DNA from: Parapristionchus giblindavisi
Lineage: Eukaryota > Nematoda > Chromadorea > Rhabditida > Diplogasteridae
Assembly (NCBI GenBank): GCA_943737045.1
Contig: CALSFV010000002.1
Coordinates: 806,001 to 870,000 of the forward strand
Direction of reading: 5' to 3'
Length of the DNA: 64,000 bases
Below are positions 19,618-34,900 of this stretch, in pieces. Made by a program: the position numbers and the translations under genes. The notes below the pieces were generated by a model, which was not told the DNA's origin, made no database searches, and saw only the letters and a program-made list of their open reading frames with translations. Positions within the stretch are counted from its first letter, which is position 1; every line of letters starts with the position of its first letter.

Positions 19618-22600
19618 TGAGTATCATTGCCAATTTGACTTGTAACGAACTGTTTTGTACCAAAAACAGAGAGTACTGAAAGATAAATTTGCATATTGGC
19701 CGTACTGACCACTTTGAAATAGTTTATCTTATTCAGAATTTTTCGCTCTTTCATTTGGTATATGACACGATAGGTTTCATTTTCATTTTCAAATTTCTCA
19801 AGTTATTTTGATCATATCAAAGTAAAAGCTACTTTTGTACTTCGATCATTATAGCAGCAGTAAAATATTACAGATCGACATGACCTGAAGTGTGTCTCAT
19901 TCAGATTTTTCCTCTTTCACATACTATATCACTTGCTGAGTGTCATTGACAATTTGACTTGTAACGAACTGTTTTGTATCAAAAACAGAGAGTACCGAAA
20001 GATAAATTTACATATTGGCCGTACTGACCACATTGAAATAGTTTATCTTATTCAGAATTTTTCGCTCTTTCATTTGGTATATGACACGATAGGTTTCATT
20101 TTCATTTTCAAATTTCTCAAGTTATTTTGATCATATCAGAGTAAAAGCTACTTTTGTACTTCGATCATTATAGCAGCAGTAAAATATTACAGATCGACAT
20201 GACCTGAAGTGTGTCTCATTCAGAATTTTTTCCTCTTTCACATAGTATATCACTCGCTGAGTATCATTGCCAATTTGACTTGTAACGAACTGTTTTGTAC
20301 CAAAAACAGAGAGTACTGAAAGATAAATTTACATATTGGCAGTAATGACCACTTTGAAATAGTTTATCTTATTCAGAATTTTTCGCTCTTTCATTTGGTA
20401 TATGACACGATAGGTTTCATTTTCATTTTCACATTTCTCAAGTTATCTTGATCATATCAGAGTAAAAGCTACTTTTGTACTTCGATCATTATAGCAGCAG
20501 TGAAATATTGCAGATTGACATGACCTGAAGTGTGTCTCATTCAGAATTTTTTCCTCTTTCACATAGTATATCACTCGCTGAATATCATTGCCAATTTGAC
20601 TTGTAACGAACTGTTTTGTACCAAAAACAGAGAATACTGAAAGATAAATTTACATATTGGCCGTACTGACCACTTTGAAATAGTTTATCTTATTCAGAAT
20701 TTTTCGCTCTTTCATTTGGTATATGATACGATAGGTTTCATTTTCATTTTCAAATTTCTCAAGTTATTTTGATCATATCAGAGTAAAAGCTACTTTTGTA
20801 CTTCGATCATTATAGCAGCAGTGAAATATTACAGATTGACATGACCTGAAGTGTGTCTCATTCAGAATTTTTTCCTCTTTCACACAGTATATCACTCGCT
20901 GAGTTCATTGACAATTTGACTTGTAACGAACTGTTTTGTACCAAAAACAGAGAGTACTGAAAGATAAATTTAACCAAAAACAGAGAGTACTGAAAGATAA
21001 ATTTACATATTGGCCGTACTGACCACTTTGAAATAGTTTATCTTATTCAGAATTTTTCGCTCTTTCATTTGGTATATGATACGATAGGTTTCATTTTCAT
21101 TTTCAAATTTCTCAAGTTATTTTGATCATATCAGAGTAAAAGCTACTTTTGTAATACGATCATTATAGCAGCAGTAAAATATTACAGATCGACATGACCT
21201 GAAGTGTGTCTCATTCAGAATTTTTTCCTCTTTCACATAGTATATCACTCGCTGAGTATCATTGCCAATTTGACTTGTAACGAACTGTTTTGTACCAAAA
21301 ACAGAGAGTACTGAAAGATAAATTTACATATTGGCCGTACTGACCACTTTGAAATAGTTTATCTTATTCAGAATTTTTCGCTCTTTCATTTGGTATATGA
21401 TACGATAGGTTTCATTTTCATTTTCACATTTCTCAAGTTATCTTGATCATATCAGAGTAAAAGCTACTTTTGTACTTCGATCATTATAACAGCAGTAAAA
21501 TATTACAGATTGACAAGACCTGAAGTGTGTCTCATTCAGAATTTTTTCCTCTTTCACATAGTATATCACTCGCTGAGTATCATTGCCAATTTGACTTGTA
21601 ACGAACTGTTTTGTACCAAAAACAGAGAATACTGAAAGATAAATTTACATATTGGCCGTACTGACCACTTTGAAATAGTTTATCTTATTCAGAATATTTC
21701 GCTCTTTCATTTGGTATATGACACGATAGGTTTCATTTTCATTTTCAAATTTCTCAAGTTATTTTGATCATATCAAAGTAAAAGCTACTTTTGTACTTCG
21801 ATCATTATAGCAGCAGTAAAATATTACAGATCGACATGACCTGAAGTGTGTCTCATTCAGATTTTTCCTCTTTCACATACTATATCACTTGCTGAGTGTC
21901 ATTGACAATTTGACTTGTAACGAACTGTTTTGTATCAAAAACAGAGAGTACCGAAAGATAAATTTACATATTGGCCGTACTGACCACATTGAAATAGTTT
22001 ATCTTATTCAGAATTTTTCGCTCTTTCATTTGGTATATGACACGATAGGTTTCATTTTCATTTTCAAATTTCTCAAGTTATTTTGATCATATCAGAGTAA
22101 AAGCTACTTTTGTACTTCGATCATTATAGCAGCAGTAAAATATTACAGATCGACATGACCTGAAGTGTGTCTCATTCAGAATTTTTTCCTCTTTCACATA
22201 GTATATCACTCGCTGAGTATCATTGCCAATTTGACTTGTAACGAACTGTTTTGTACCAAAAACAGAGAGTACTGAAAGATAAATTTACATATTGGCAGTA
22301 ATGACCACTTTGAAATAGTTTATCTTATTCAGAATTTTTCGCTCTTTCATTTGGTATATGACACGATAGGTTTCATTTTCATTTTCACATTTCTCAAGTT
22401 ATCTTGATCATATCAGAGTAAAAGCTACTTTTGTACTTCGATCATTATAGCAGCAGTGAAATATTGCAGATTGACATGACCTGAAGTGTGTCTCATTCAG
22501 AATTTTTTCCTCTTTCACATAGTATATCACTCGCTGAATATCATTGCCAATTTGACTTGTAACGAACTGTTTTGTACCAAAAACAGAGAGTACTGAAAGA

Positions 22601-22849
22601 TAAATTTACATATTGGCCGTACTGACCACTTTGAAATAGTTTATCTTATTCAGAATTTTTCGCTCTTTCATTTGGTATATGATACGATAGGTTTCATTTT
22701 CATTTTCACATTTCTCAAGTTATCTTGATCATATCAGAGTAAAAGCTACTTTTGTACTTCGATCATTATAACAGCAGTAAAATATTACAGATTGACAAGA
22801 CCTGAAGTGTGTCTCATTCAGAATTTTTTCCTCTTTCACATAGTATATC

Positions 22850-25800
22850 ACTCGCTGAGTATCATTGCCAATTTGACTTGTAACGAACTGTTTTGTACCA
22901 AAAACAGAGAGTACTGAAAGATAAATTTACATATTGGCCGTACTGACCACTTTGAAATAGTTTATCTTATTCAGAATTTTTCGCTCTTTCATTTGGTATA
23001 TGATACGATAGGTTTCATTTTCATTTTCACATTTCTCAAGTTATCTTGATCATATCAGAGTAAAAGCTACTTTTGTACTTCGATCATTATAGCAGCAGTG
23101 AAATATTGCAGATTGACATGACCTGAAGTGTGTCTCATTCAGAATTTTTTCCTCTTTCACATAGTATATCACTCGCTGAGTATCATTGCCAATTTGACTT
23201 GTAACGAACTGTTTTGTACCAAAAACAGAGAGTACTGAAAGATAAATTTACATATTGGCCGTACTGACCACTTTGAAATAGTTTATCTTATTCAGAATTT
23301 TTCGCTCTTTCATTTGGTATATGACACGATAGGTTTCATTTTCATTTTCACATTTCTCAAGTTATCTTGATCATATCAGAGTAAAAGCTACTTTTGTACT
23401 TCGATCATTATAGCAGCAGTGAAATATTACAGATTGACATGACCTGAAGTGTGTCTCATTCAGAATTTTTTCCTCTTTCACATAGTATATCACTCGCTGA
23501 GTTCATTGACAATTTGACTTGTAACGAACTGTTTTGTACCAAAAACAGAGAGTACTGAAAGATAAATTTAACCAAAAACAGAGAGTACTGAAAGATAAAT
23601 TTACATATTGGCCGTACTGACCGCTTTGAAATAGTTTATCTTATTCCGAATTTTTCGCTCTTTCATTTGGTATATGATACCATAGGTTTCATTTTCATTT
23701 TCAAATTTCTCAAGTTATTTTGATCATATCAGAGTAAAAGCTACTTTTGTACTTCGATCATTATAGCAGCAGTAAAATATTACAGATCGACATGACCTGA
23801 ATTGTGTCTCATTCAGATTTTTTTCCTCTTTCACATACTATATCACTCGCTGAGTATCATTGCCAATTTGACTTGTAACGAACTGTTTTGTACCAAAAAC
23901 AGAGAGTACTGAAAGATAAATTTACATATTGGCCGTACTGACCACTTTGAAATAGTTTATCTTATTCAGAATTTTTCGCTCTTTCATTTGGTATATGATA
24001 CGATAGGTTTCATTTTCATTTTCACATTTCTCAAGTTATCTTGATCATATCAGAGTAAAAGCTACTTTTGTACTTCGATCATTATAGCAGCAGTGAAATA
24101 TTGCAGATTGACATGACCTGAAGTGTGTCTCATTCAGAATTTTTTCCTCTTTCACATAGTATATCACTCGCTGAGTATCATTGCCAATTTGACTTGTAAC
24201 GAACTGTTTTGTACCAAAAACAGAGAGTACTGAAAGATAAATTTACATATTGGCCGTACTGACCACTTTGAAATAGTTTATCTTATTCAGAATTTTTCGC
24301 TCTTTCATTTGGTATATGACACGATAGGTTTCATTTTCATTTTCACATTTCTCAAGTTATCTTGATCATATCAGAGTAAAAGCTACTTTTGTACTTCGAT
24401 CATTATAGCAGCAGTGAAATATTACAGATTGACATGACCTGAAGTGTGTCTCATTCAGAATTTTTTCCTCTTTCACATAGTATATCACTCGCTGAGTTCA
24501 TTGACAATTTGACTTGTAACGAACTGTTTTGTACCAAAAACAGAGAGTACTGAAAGATAAATTTAACCAAAAACAGAGAGTACTGAAAGATAAATTTACA
24601 TATTGGCCGTACTGACCGCTTTGAAATAGTTTATCTTATTCCGAATTTTTCGCTCTTTCATTTGGTATATGATACCATAGGTTTCATTTTCATTTTCAAA
24701 TTTCTCAAGTTATTTTGATCATATCAGAGTAAAAGCTACTTTTGTACTTCGATCATTATAGCAGCAGTAAAATATTACAGATCGACATGACCTGAATTGT
24801 GTCTCATTCAGATTTTTTTCCTCTTTCACATACTATATCACTCGCTGAGTGTCATTGACAATTTGACTTGTAACGAACTGTTTTGTATCAAAAACAGAGA
24901 GTACCGAAAGATAAATTTACATATTGGCCGTACTGACCACATTGAAATAATTTATCTTATTCAGAATTTTTCGCTCTTTCATTTGGTATATGACACGATA
25001 GGTTTCATTTTCATTTTCACATTTCTCAAGTTATCTTGATCATATCAGAGTAAAAGCTACTTTTGTACTTCGATCATTATAGCAGCAGTGAAATATTACA
25101 GATTGACATGACCTGAAGTGTGTCTCATTCAGAATTTTTTCCTCTTTCACATAGTATATCACTCGTTGAGTGTCATTGACAATTTGACTTGTAACGAACT
25201 GTTTTGTATCAAAAACAGAGAGTACCGAAAGAAAAATTTACATATTGGCCGTACTCACCACATTGAAATAGTTTATCTTATTCAGAATTTTTCGCTCTTT
25301 CATTTGGTATATGACACGATAGGTTTCATTTTCATTTTCACATTTCTCAAGTTATCTTGATCATATCAGAGTAAAAGCTACTTTTGTACTTCGATCATTA
25401 TAGCAGCAGTGAAATATTACAGATTGACATGACCTGAAGTGTGTCTCATTCAGAATTTTTTCCTCTTTCACATAGTATATCACTCGCTGAGTATCATTGC
25501 CAATTTGACTTGTAACGAACTGTTTTGTACCAAAAACAGAGAGTACTGAAAGATAAATTTAACCAAAAACAGAGAGTACTGAAAGATAAATTTACATATT
25601 GGCCGTACTGACCACTTTGAAATAGTTTATCTTATTCAGAATTTTTCGCTCTTTCATTTGGTATATGATACGATAGGTTTCATTTTCATTTTCACATTTC
25701 TCAAGTTATCTTGATCATATCAGAGTAAAAGCTACTTTTGTACTTCGATCATTATAGCAGCAGTGAAATATTACAGATTGACATGACCTGAAGTGTGTCT

Positions 25801-28800
25801 CATTCAGAATTTTTTCCTCTTTCACATAGTATATCACTCGCTGAGTTCATTGACAATTTGACTTGTAACGAACTGTTTTGTACCAAAAACAGAGAGTACT
25901 GAAAGATAAATTTAACCAAAAACAGAGAGTACTGAAAGATAAATTTACATATTGGCCGTACTGACCGCATTGAAATAGTTTATCTTATTCCGAATTTTTC
26001 GCTCTTTCATTTGGTATATGATACCATAGGTTTCATTTTCATTTTCAAATTTCTCAAGTTATTTTGATCATATCAGAGTAAAAGCTACTTTTGTACTTCG
26101 ATCATTATAGCAGCAGTAAAATATTACAGATCGACATGACCTGAATTGTGTCTCATTCAGATTTTTTTCCTCTTTCACATACTATATCACTCGCTGAGTA
26201 TCATTGCCAATTTGACTTGTAACGAACTGTTTTGTACCAAAAACAGAGAGTACTGAAAGATAAATTTACATATTGGCCGTACTGACCACTTTGAAATAGT
26301 TTATCTTATTCAGAATTTTTCGCTCTTTCATTTGGTATATGATACGATAGGTTTCATTTTCATTTTCACATTTCTCAAGTTATCTTGATCATATCAGAGT
26401 AAAAGCTACTTTTGTACTTCGATCATTATAGCAGCAGTGAAATATTGCAGATTGACATGACCTGAAGTGTGTCTCATTCAGAATTTTTTCCTCTTTCACA
26501 TAGTATATCACTCGCTGAGTATCATTGCCAATTTGACTTGTAACGAACTGTTTTGTACCAAAAACAGAGAGTACTGAAAGATAAATTTACATATTGGCCG
26601 TACTGACCACTTTGAAATAGTTTATCTTATTCAGAATTTTTCGCTCTTTCATTTGGTATATGACACGATAGGTTTCATTTTCATTTTCACATTTCTCAAG
26701 TTATCTTGATCATATCAGAGTAAAAGCTACTTTTGTACTTCGATCATTATAGCAGCAGTGAAATATTACAGATTGACATGACCTGAAGTGTGTCTCATTC
26801 AGAATTTTTTCCTCTTTCACATAGTATATCACTCGCTGAGTTCATTGACAATTTGACTTGTAACGAACTGTTTTGTACCAAAAACAGAGAGTACTGAAAG
26901 ATAAATTTAACCAAAAACAGAGAGTACTGAAAGATAAATTTACATATTGGCCGTACTGACCGCTTTGAAATAGTTTATCTTATTCCGAATTTTTCGCTCT
27001 TTCATTTGGTATATGATACCATAGGTTTCATTTTCATTTTCAAATTTCTCAAGTTATTTTGATCATATCAGAGTAAAAGCTACTTTTGTACTTCGATCAT
27101 TATAGCAGCAGTAAAATATTACAGATCGACATGACCTGAATTGTGTCTCATTCAGATTTTTTTCCTCTTTCACATACTATATCACTCGCTGAGTATCATT
27201 GCCAATTTGACTTGTAACGAACTGTTTTGTACCAAAAACAGAGAGTACTGAAAGATAAATTTACATATTGGCCGTACTGACCACTTTGAAATAGTTTATC
27301 TTATTCAGAATTTTTCGCTCTTTCATTTGGTATATGATACGATAGGTTTCATTTTCATTTTCACATTTCTCAAGTTATCTTGATCATATCAGAGTAAAAG
27401 CTACTTTTGTACTTCGATCATTATAGCAGCAGTGAAATATTGCAGATTGACATGACCTGAAGTGTGTCTCATTCAGAATTTTTTCCTCTTTCACATAGTA
27501 TATCACTCGCTGAGTATCATTGCCAATTTGACTTGTAACGAACTGTTTTGTACCAAAAACAGAGAGTACTGAAAGATAAATTTACATATTGGCCGTACTG
27601 ACCACTTTGAAATAGTTTATCTTATTCAGAATTTTTCGCTCTTTCATTTGGTATATGACACGATAGGTTTCATTTTCATTTTCACATTTCTCAAGTTATC
27701 TTGATCATATCAGAGTAAAAGCTACTTTTGTACTTCGATCATTATAGCAGCAGTGAAATATTACAGATTGACATGACCTGAAGTGTGTCTCATTCAGAAT
27801 TTTTTCCTCTTTCACATAGTATATCACTCGCTGAGTTCATTGACAATTTGACTTGTAACGAACTGTTTTGTACCAAAAACAGAGAGTACTGAAAGATAAA
27901 TTTAACCAAAAACAGAGAGTACTGAAAGATAAATTTACATATTGGCCGTACTGACCGCTTTGAAATAGTTTATCTTATTCCGAATTTTTCGCTCTTTCAT
28001 TTGGTATATGATACCATAGGTTTCATTTTCATTTTCAAATTTCTCAAGTTATTTTGATCATATCAGAGTAAAAGCTACTTTTGTACTTCGATCATTATAG
28101 CAGCAGTAAAATATTACAGATCGACATGACCTGAATTGTGTCTCATTCAGATTTTTTTCCTCTTTCACATACTATATCACTCGCTGAGTGTCATTGACAA
28201 TTTGACTTGTAACGAACTGTTTTGTATCAAAAACAGAGAGTACCGAAAGATAAATTTACATATTGGCCGTACTGACCACATTGAAATAATTTATCTTATT
28301 CAGAATTTTTCGCTCTTTCATTTGGTATATGACACGATAGGTTTCATTTTCATTTTCACATTTCTCAAGTTATCTTGATCATATCAGAGTAAAAGCTACT
28401 TTTGTACTTCGATCATTATAGCAGCAGTGAAATATTACAGATTGACATGACCTGAAGTGTGTCTCATTCAGAATTTTTTCCTCTTTCACATAGTATATCA
28501 CTCGTTGAGTGTCATTGACAATTTGACTTGTAACGAACTGTTTTGTATCAAAAACAGAGAGTACCGAAAGAAAAATTTACATATTGGCCGTACTCACCAC
28601 ATTGAAATAGTTTATCTTATTCAGAATTTTTCGCTCTTTCATTTGGTATATGACACGATAGGTTTCATTTTCATTTTCACATTTCTCAAGTTATCTTGAT
28701 CATATCAGAGTAAAAGCTACTTTTGTACTTCGATCATTATAGCAGCAGTGAAATATTACAGATTGACATGACCTGAAGTGTGTCTCATTCAGAATTTTTT

Positions 28801-28905
28801 CCTCTTTCACATAGTATATCACTCGCTGAGTATCATTGCCAATTTGACTTGTAACGAACTGTTTTGTACCAAAAACAGAGAGTACTGAAAGATAAATTTA
28901 ACCAA
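22850..28905 (+). repeat. 3,340-bp higher-order repeat zone
   Basis: About 22.85-25.57 kb matches about 26.19-28.91 kb with an offset of 3,339-3,340 bp. The zone is marked by variants seen only here: TTATTCCGAATTTTT, TGATACCATAGG, CCTGAATTGTGTC, and the two-base deletion giving GCTGAGTTCATTG (the last also near 20.90 kb). Inside it, trimers of about 996 bp repeat (for example 23.62 and 24.62 kb; 26.96 and 27.96 kb). Confidence 0.8.
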
Positions 28906-31900
28906 AAACAGAGAGTACCGAAAGAAAAATTTACATATTGGCCGTACTCACCACATTGAAATAGTTTATCTTATTCAGAATTTTTCGCTCTTTCATTTGG
29001 TATATGACACGATAGGTTTCATTTTCATTTTCACATTTCTCAAGTTATCTTGATCATATCAGAGTAAAAGCTACTTTTGTACTTCGATCATTATAGCAGC
29101 AGTGAAATATTACAGATTGACATGACCTGAAGTGTGTCTCATTCAGAATTTTTTCCTCTTTCACATAGTATATCACTCGCTGAGTATCATTGACAATTTG
29201 ACTTGTAACGAACTGTTTTGTACCAAAAACAGAGAGTACTGAAAGATAAATTTACATATTGGCCGTACTGACCACTTTGAAATAGTTTATCTTATTCAGA
29301 ATTTTTCGCTCTTTCATTTGGTATATGACACGATAGGTTTCATTTTCATTTTCAAATTTCTCAAGTTATTTTGATCATATCAGAGTAAAAGCTACTTTTG
29401 TACTTCGATCATTATAGCAGCAGTAAAATATTACAGATCGACATGACCTGAAGTGTGTCTCATTCAGAATTTTTTCCTCTTTCACATACTATATCACTTG
29501 CTGAGTGTCATTGACAATTTGACTTGTAACGAACTGTTTTGTATCAAAAACAGAGAGTACCGAAAGATAAATTTACATATTGGCCGTACTGACCACATTG
29601 AAATAGTTTATCTTATTCAGAATTTTTCGCTCTTTCATTTGGTATATGACACGATAGGTTTCATTTTCATTTTCACATTTCTCAAGTTATCTTGATCATA
29701 TCAGAGTAAAAGCTACTTTTGTACTTCGATCATTATAGCAGCAGTGAAATATTACAGATTGACATGACCTGAAGTGTGTCTCATTCAGAATTTTTCCTCT
29801 TTCACATAGTATATCACACGCTGAGTATCATTGCCAATTTGACTTGTAACGAACTGTTTTGTACCAAAAACAGAGAGTACTGAAAGATAAATTTACATAT
29901 TGGCCGTACTGACCACTTTGAAATAGTTTATCTTATTCAGAATTTTTCGCTCTTTCATTTGGTATATGACACGATAGGTTTCATTTTCATTTTCAAATTT
30001 CTCAAGTTATCTTGATCATATCAGAGTAAAAGCTACTTTTGTACTTCGATCATTATAACAGCAGTAAAATATTACAGATTGACAAGACCTGAAGTGTGTC
30101 TCATTCAGAATTTTTTCCTCTTTCACATAGTATATCATTCGCTGAGTATCATTGACAATTTGACTTGTAACGAACTGTTTTGTACCAAAAACAGAGAGTA
30201 CTGAAAGATAAATTTAACCAAAAACAGAGAGTACTGAAAGATAAATTTACATATTGGCCGTACTGACCACTTTGAAATAGTTTATCTTATTCAGAATTTT
30301 TCGCTCTTTCATTTGGTATATGACACGATAGGTTTCATTTTCATTTTCAAATTTCTCAAGTTATCTTGATCATATCAGAGTAAAAGCTACTTTTGTACTT
30401 CGATCATTATAGCAGCAGTAAAATATTACAGATCGACATGACCTGAAGTGTGTCTCATTCAGAATTTTTTCCTCTTTCACATAGTATATCACTCGCTGAG
30501 TATCATTGCCAATTTGACTTGTAACGAACTGTTTTGTACCAAAAACAGAGAGTACTGAAAGATAAATTTACATATTGGCCGTACTGACCACTTTGAAATA
30601 GTTTATCTTATTCAGAATTTTTCGCTCTTTCATTTGGTATACGACACGATAGGTTTCATTTTCATTTTCAAATTTCTCAAGTTATTTTGATCATATCAGA
30701 GTAAAAGCTACTTTTGTACTTCGATCATTATAGCAGCAGTAAAATATTACAGATCGACATGACCTGAAGTGTGTCTCATTCAGAATTTTTTCCTCTTTCA
30801 CATACTATATCACTTGCTGAGTGTCATTGACAATTTGACTTGTAACGAACTGTTTTGTATCAAAAACAGAGAGTACCGAAAGATAAATTTACATATTGGC
30901 CGTACTGACCACATTGAAATAGTTTATCTTATTCAGAATTTTTCGCTCTTTCATTTGGTATATGACACGATAGGTTTCATTTTCATTTTCACATTTCTCA
31001 AGTTATCTTGATCATATCAGAGTAAAAGCTACTTTTGTACTTCGATCATTATAGCAGCAGTGAAATATTACAGATTTACATGACCTGAAGTGTGTCTCAT
31101 TCAGAATTTTTTCCTCTTTCACATAGTATATCACTCGCTGAGTATCATTGCCAATTTGACTTGTAACGAACTGTTTTGTACCAAAAACAGAGAGTACTGA
31201 AAGATAAATTTACATATTGGCCGTACTGACCACTTTGAAATAGTTTATCTTATTCAGAATTTTTCGCTCTTTCATTTGGTATATGACACGATAGGTTTCA
31301 TTTTCATTTTCACATTTCTCAAGTTATCTTGATCATATCAGAGTAAAAGCTACTTTTGTACTTCGATCATTATAACAGCAGTAAAATATTACAGATTGAC
31401 AAGACCTGAAGTGTGTCTCATTCAGAATTTTTTCCTCTTTCACATACTATATCACTTGCTGAGTGTCATTGCCAATTTGACTTGTAACGAACTGTTTTGT
31501 ACCAAAAACAGAGAGTACTGAAAGATAAATTTACATATTGGCCGTACTGACCACTTTGAAATAGTTTATCTTATTCAGAATTTTTCGCTCTTTCATTTGG
31601 TATATGACACGATAGGTTTCATTTTCATTTTCACATTTCTCAAGTTATCTTGATCATATCAGAGTAAAAGCTACTTTTGTACTTCGATCATTATAACAGC
31701 AGTAAAATATTACAGATTGACAAGACCTGAAGTGTGTCTCATTCAGAATTTTTTCCTCTTTCACATAGTATATCACTCGCTGAGTATCATTGACAATTTG
31801 ACTTGTAACGAACTGTTTTGTACCAAAAACAGAGAGTACTGAAAGATAAATTTAACCAAAAACAGAGAGTACTGAAAGATAAATTTACATATTGGCCGTA

Positions 31901-34900
31901 CTGACCACTTTGAAATAGTTTATCTTATTCAGAATTTTTCGCTCTTTCATTTGGTATATGACACGATAGGTTTCATTTTCATTTTCACATTCTCAAGTTA
32001 TCTTGATCATATCAGAGTAAAAGCTACTTTTGTACTTCGATCATTATAGCAGCAGTAAAATATTACAGATTGACATGACCTGAAGTGTGTCTCATTCAGA
32101 ATTTTTTCCTCTTTCACATAGTATATCACTCGCTGAGTATCATTGCCAATTTGACTTGTAACGAAGTGTTTTGTACCAAAAACAGAGAGTACTGAAAGAT
32201 AAATTTACATATTGGCCGTACTGACCACTTTGAAATAGTTTATCTTATTCAGAATTTTTCGCTCTTTCATTTGGTATATGACACGATAGGTTTCATTTTC
32301 ATTTTCAAATTTCTCAAGTTATCTTGATCATATCAGAGTAAAAGCTACTTTTGTACTTCGATCATTATAACAGCAGTAAAATATTACAGATTGACAAGAC
32401 CTGAAGTGTGTCTCATTCAGAATTTTTTCCTCTTTCACATAGTATATCACTCGCTGAGTATCATTGACAATTTGACTTGTAACGAACTGTTTTGTACCAA
32501 AAACAGAGAGTACTGAAAGATAAATTTAACCAAAAACAGAGAGTACTGAAAGATAAATTTACATATTGGCCGTACTGACCACTTTGAAATAGTTTATCTT
32601 ATTCAGAATTTTTCGCTCTTTCATTTGGTATATGACACGATAGGTTTCATTTTCATTTTCAAATTTCTCAAGTTATCTTGATCATATCAGAGTAAAAGCT
32701 ACTTTTGTACTTCGATCATTATAGCAGCAGTAAAATATTACAGATCGACATGACCTGAAGTGTGTCTCATTCAGAATTTTTTCCTCTTTCACATAGTATA
32801 TCACTCGCTGAGTATCATTGCCAATTTGACTTGTAACGAACTGTTTTGTACCAAAAACAGAGAGTACTGAAAGATAAATTTACATATTGGCCGTACTGAC
32901 CACTTTGAAATAGTTTATCTTATTCAGAATTTTTCGCTCTTTCATTTGGTATATGACACGATAGGTTTCATTTTCATTTTCAAATTTCTCAAGTTATTTT
33001 GATCATATCAGAGTAAAAGCTACTTTTGTACTTCGATCATTATAGCAGCAGTAAAATATTACAGATCGACATGACCTGAAATGTGTCTCATTCAGAATTT
33101 TTTCCTCTTTCACATACTATATCACTTGCTGAGTGTCATTGACAATTTGACTTGTAACGAACTGTTTTGTATCAAAAACAGAGAGTACCGAAAGATAAAT
33201 TTACATATTGGCCGTACTGACCACTTTGAAATAGTTTATCTTATTCAGAATTTTTCGCTCTTTCATTTGGTATATGACACGATAGGTTTCATTTTCATTT
33301 TCACATTTCTCAAGTTATCTTGATCATATCAGAGTAAAAGCTACTTTTGTACTTCGATCATTATAACAGCAGTAAAATATTACAGATCGACATGACCTGA
33401 AGTGTGTCTCATTCAGAATTTTTTCCTCTTTCACGTAGTATATCACTCGCTGAGTATCATTGCCAATTTGACTTGTAACGAACTGTTTTGTACCAAAAAC
33501 AGAGAGTACTGAAAGATAAATTTACATATTGGCCGTACTGACCACTTTGAAATTGTTTATCTTATTCAGAATTTTTCGCTCTTTCATTTGGTATATGACA
33601 CGATAGGTTTCATTTTCATTTTCAAATTTCTCAAGTTATCTTGATCATATCAGAGTAAAAGCTACTTTTGTACTTCGATCATTATAACAGCAGTAAAATA
33701 TTACAGATTGACAAGACCTGAAGTGTGTCTCATTCAGAATTTTTTCCTCTTTCACATAGTATATCATTCGCTGAGTATCATTGACAATTTGACTTGTAAC
33801 GAACTGTTATGTACCAAAAACAGAGAGTACTGAAAGATAAATTTACATATTGGCCGTACTGACCACTTTGAAATAGTTTATCTTATTCAGAATTTTTCGC
33901 TCTTTCATTTCGTATATGACACGATAGGTTTCATTTTCATTTTCAAATTTCTCAAGTTATCTTGATCATATCAGAGTAAAAGCTACTTTTTTTACTTCGA
34001 TCATTATAGCAGCAGTAAAATATTACAGATCGACATGACATGAAGTGTGTCTCATTCAGAATCTTTTCCTCTTTCACATAGTATATCAATCGCTGAGTAT
34101 CATTGCCAATTTGACTTGTAACGAACTGTTTTGTACCAAAAACAGAGAGTACTGAAAGATAAATTTACATATTGGCCGTACTGACCACTTTGAAATTGTT
34201 TATCTTATTCAGAATTTTTCGCTCTTTCATTTGGTATATGACACGATAGGTTTCATTTTCATTTTCAAATTTCTCAAGTTATCTTGATCATATCAGAGTA
34301 AAAGCTACTTTTGTACTTCGATCATTATAACAGCAGTAAAATATTACAGATTGACAAGACCTGAAGTGTGTCTCATTCAGAATTTTTTCCTCTTTCACAT
34401 AGTATATCATTCGCTGAGTATCATTGACAATTTGACTTGTAACGAACTGTTATGTACCAAAAACAGAGAGTACTGAAAGATAAATTTACATATTGGCCGT
34501 ACTGACCACTTTGAAATAGTTTATCTTATTCAGAATTTTTCGCTCTTTCATTTGGTATATGACACGATAGGTTTCATTTTCATTTTCAAATTTCTCAAGA
34601 TATCTTGATCATATCAGAGTAAAAGCTACTTTTGTACTTCGATCATTATAGCAGCAGTAAAATATTACAGATCGACATGACCTGAAGTGCGTCTCATTCA
34701 GAATTTTTTCCTCTTTCACATAGTATATCACTCGCTGAGTATCATTGCCAATTTGACTTGTAACGAACTGTTTTGTACCAAAAACAGAGAGTACTGAAAG
34801 ATAAATTTACATATTGGCCGTACTGACTACTTTGAAATAGTTTATCTTATTCAGAATTTTTCGCTCTTTCATTTGGTATATGACACGATAGGTTTCATTT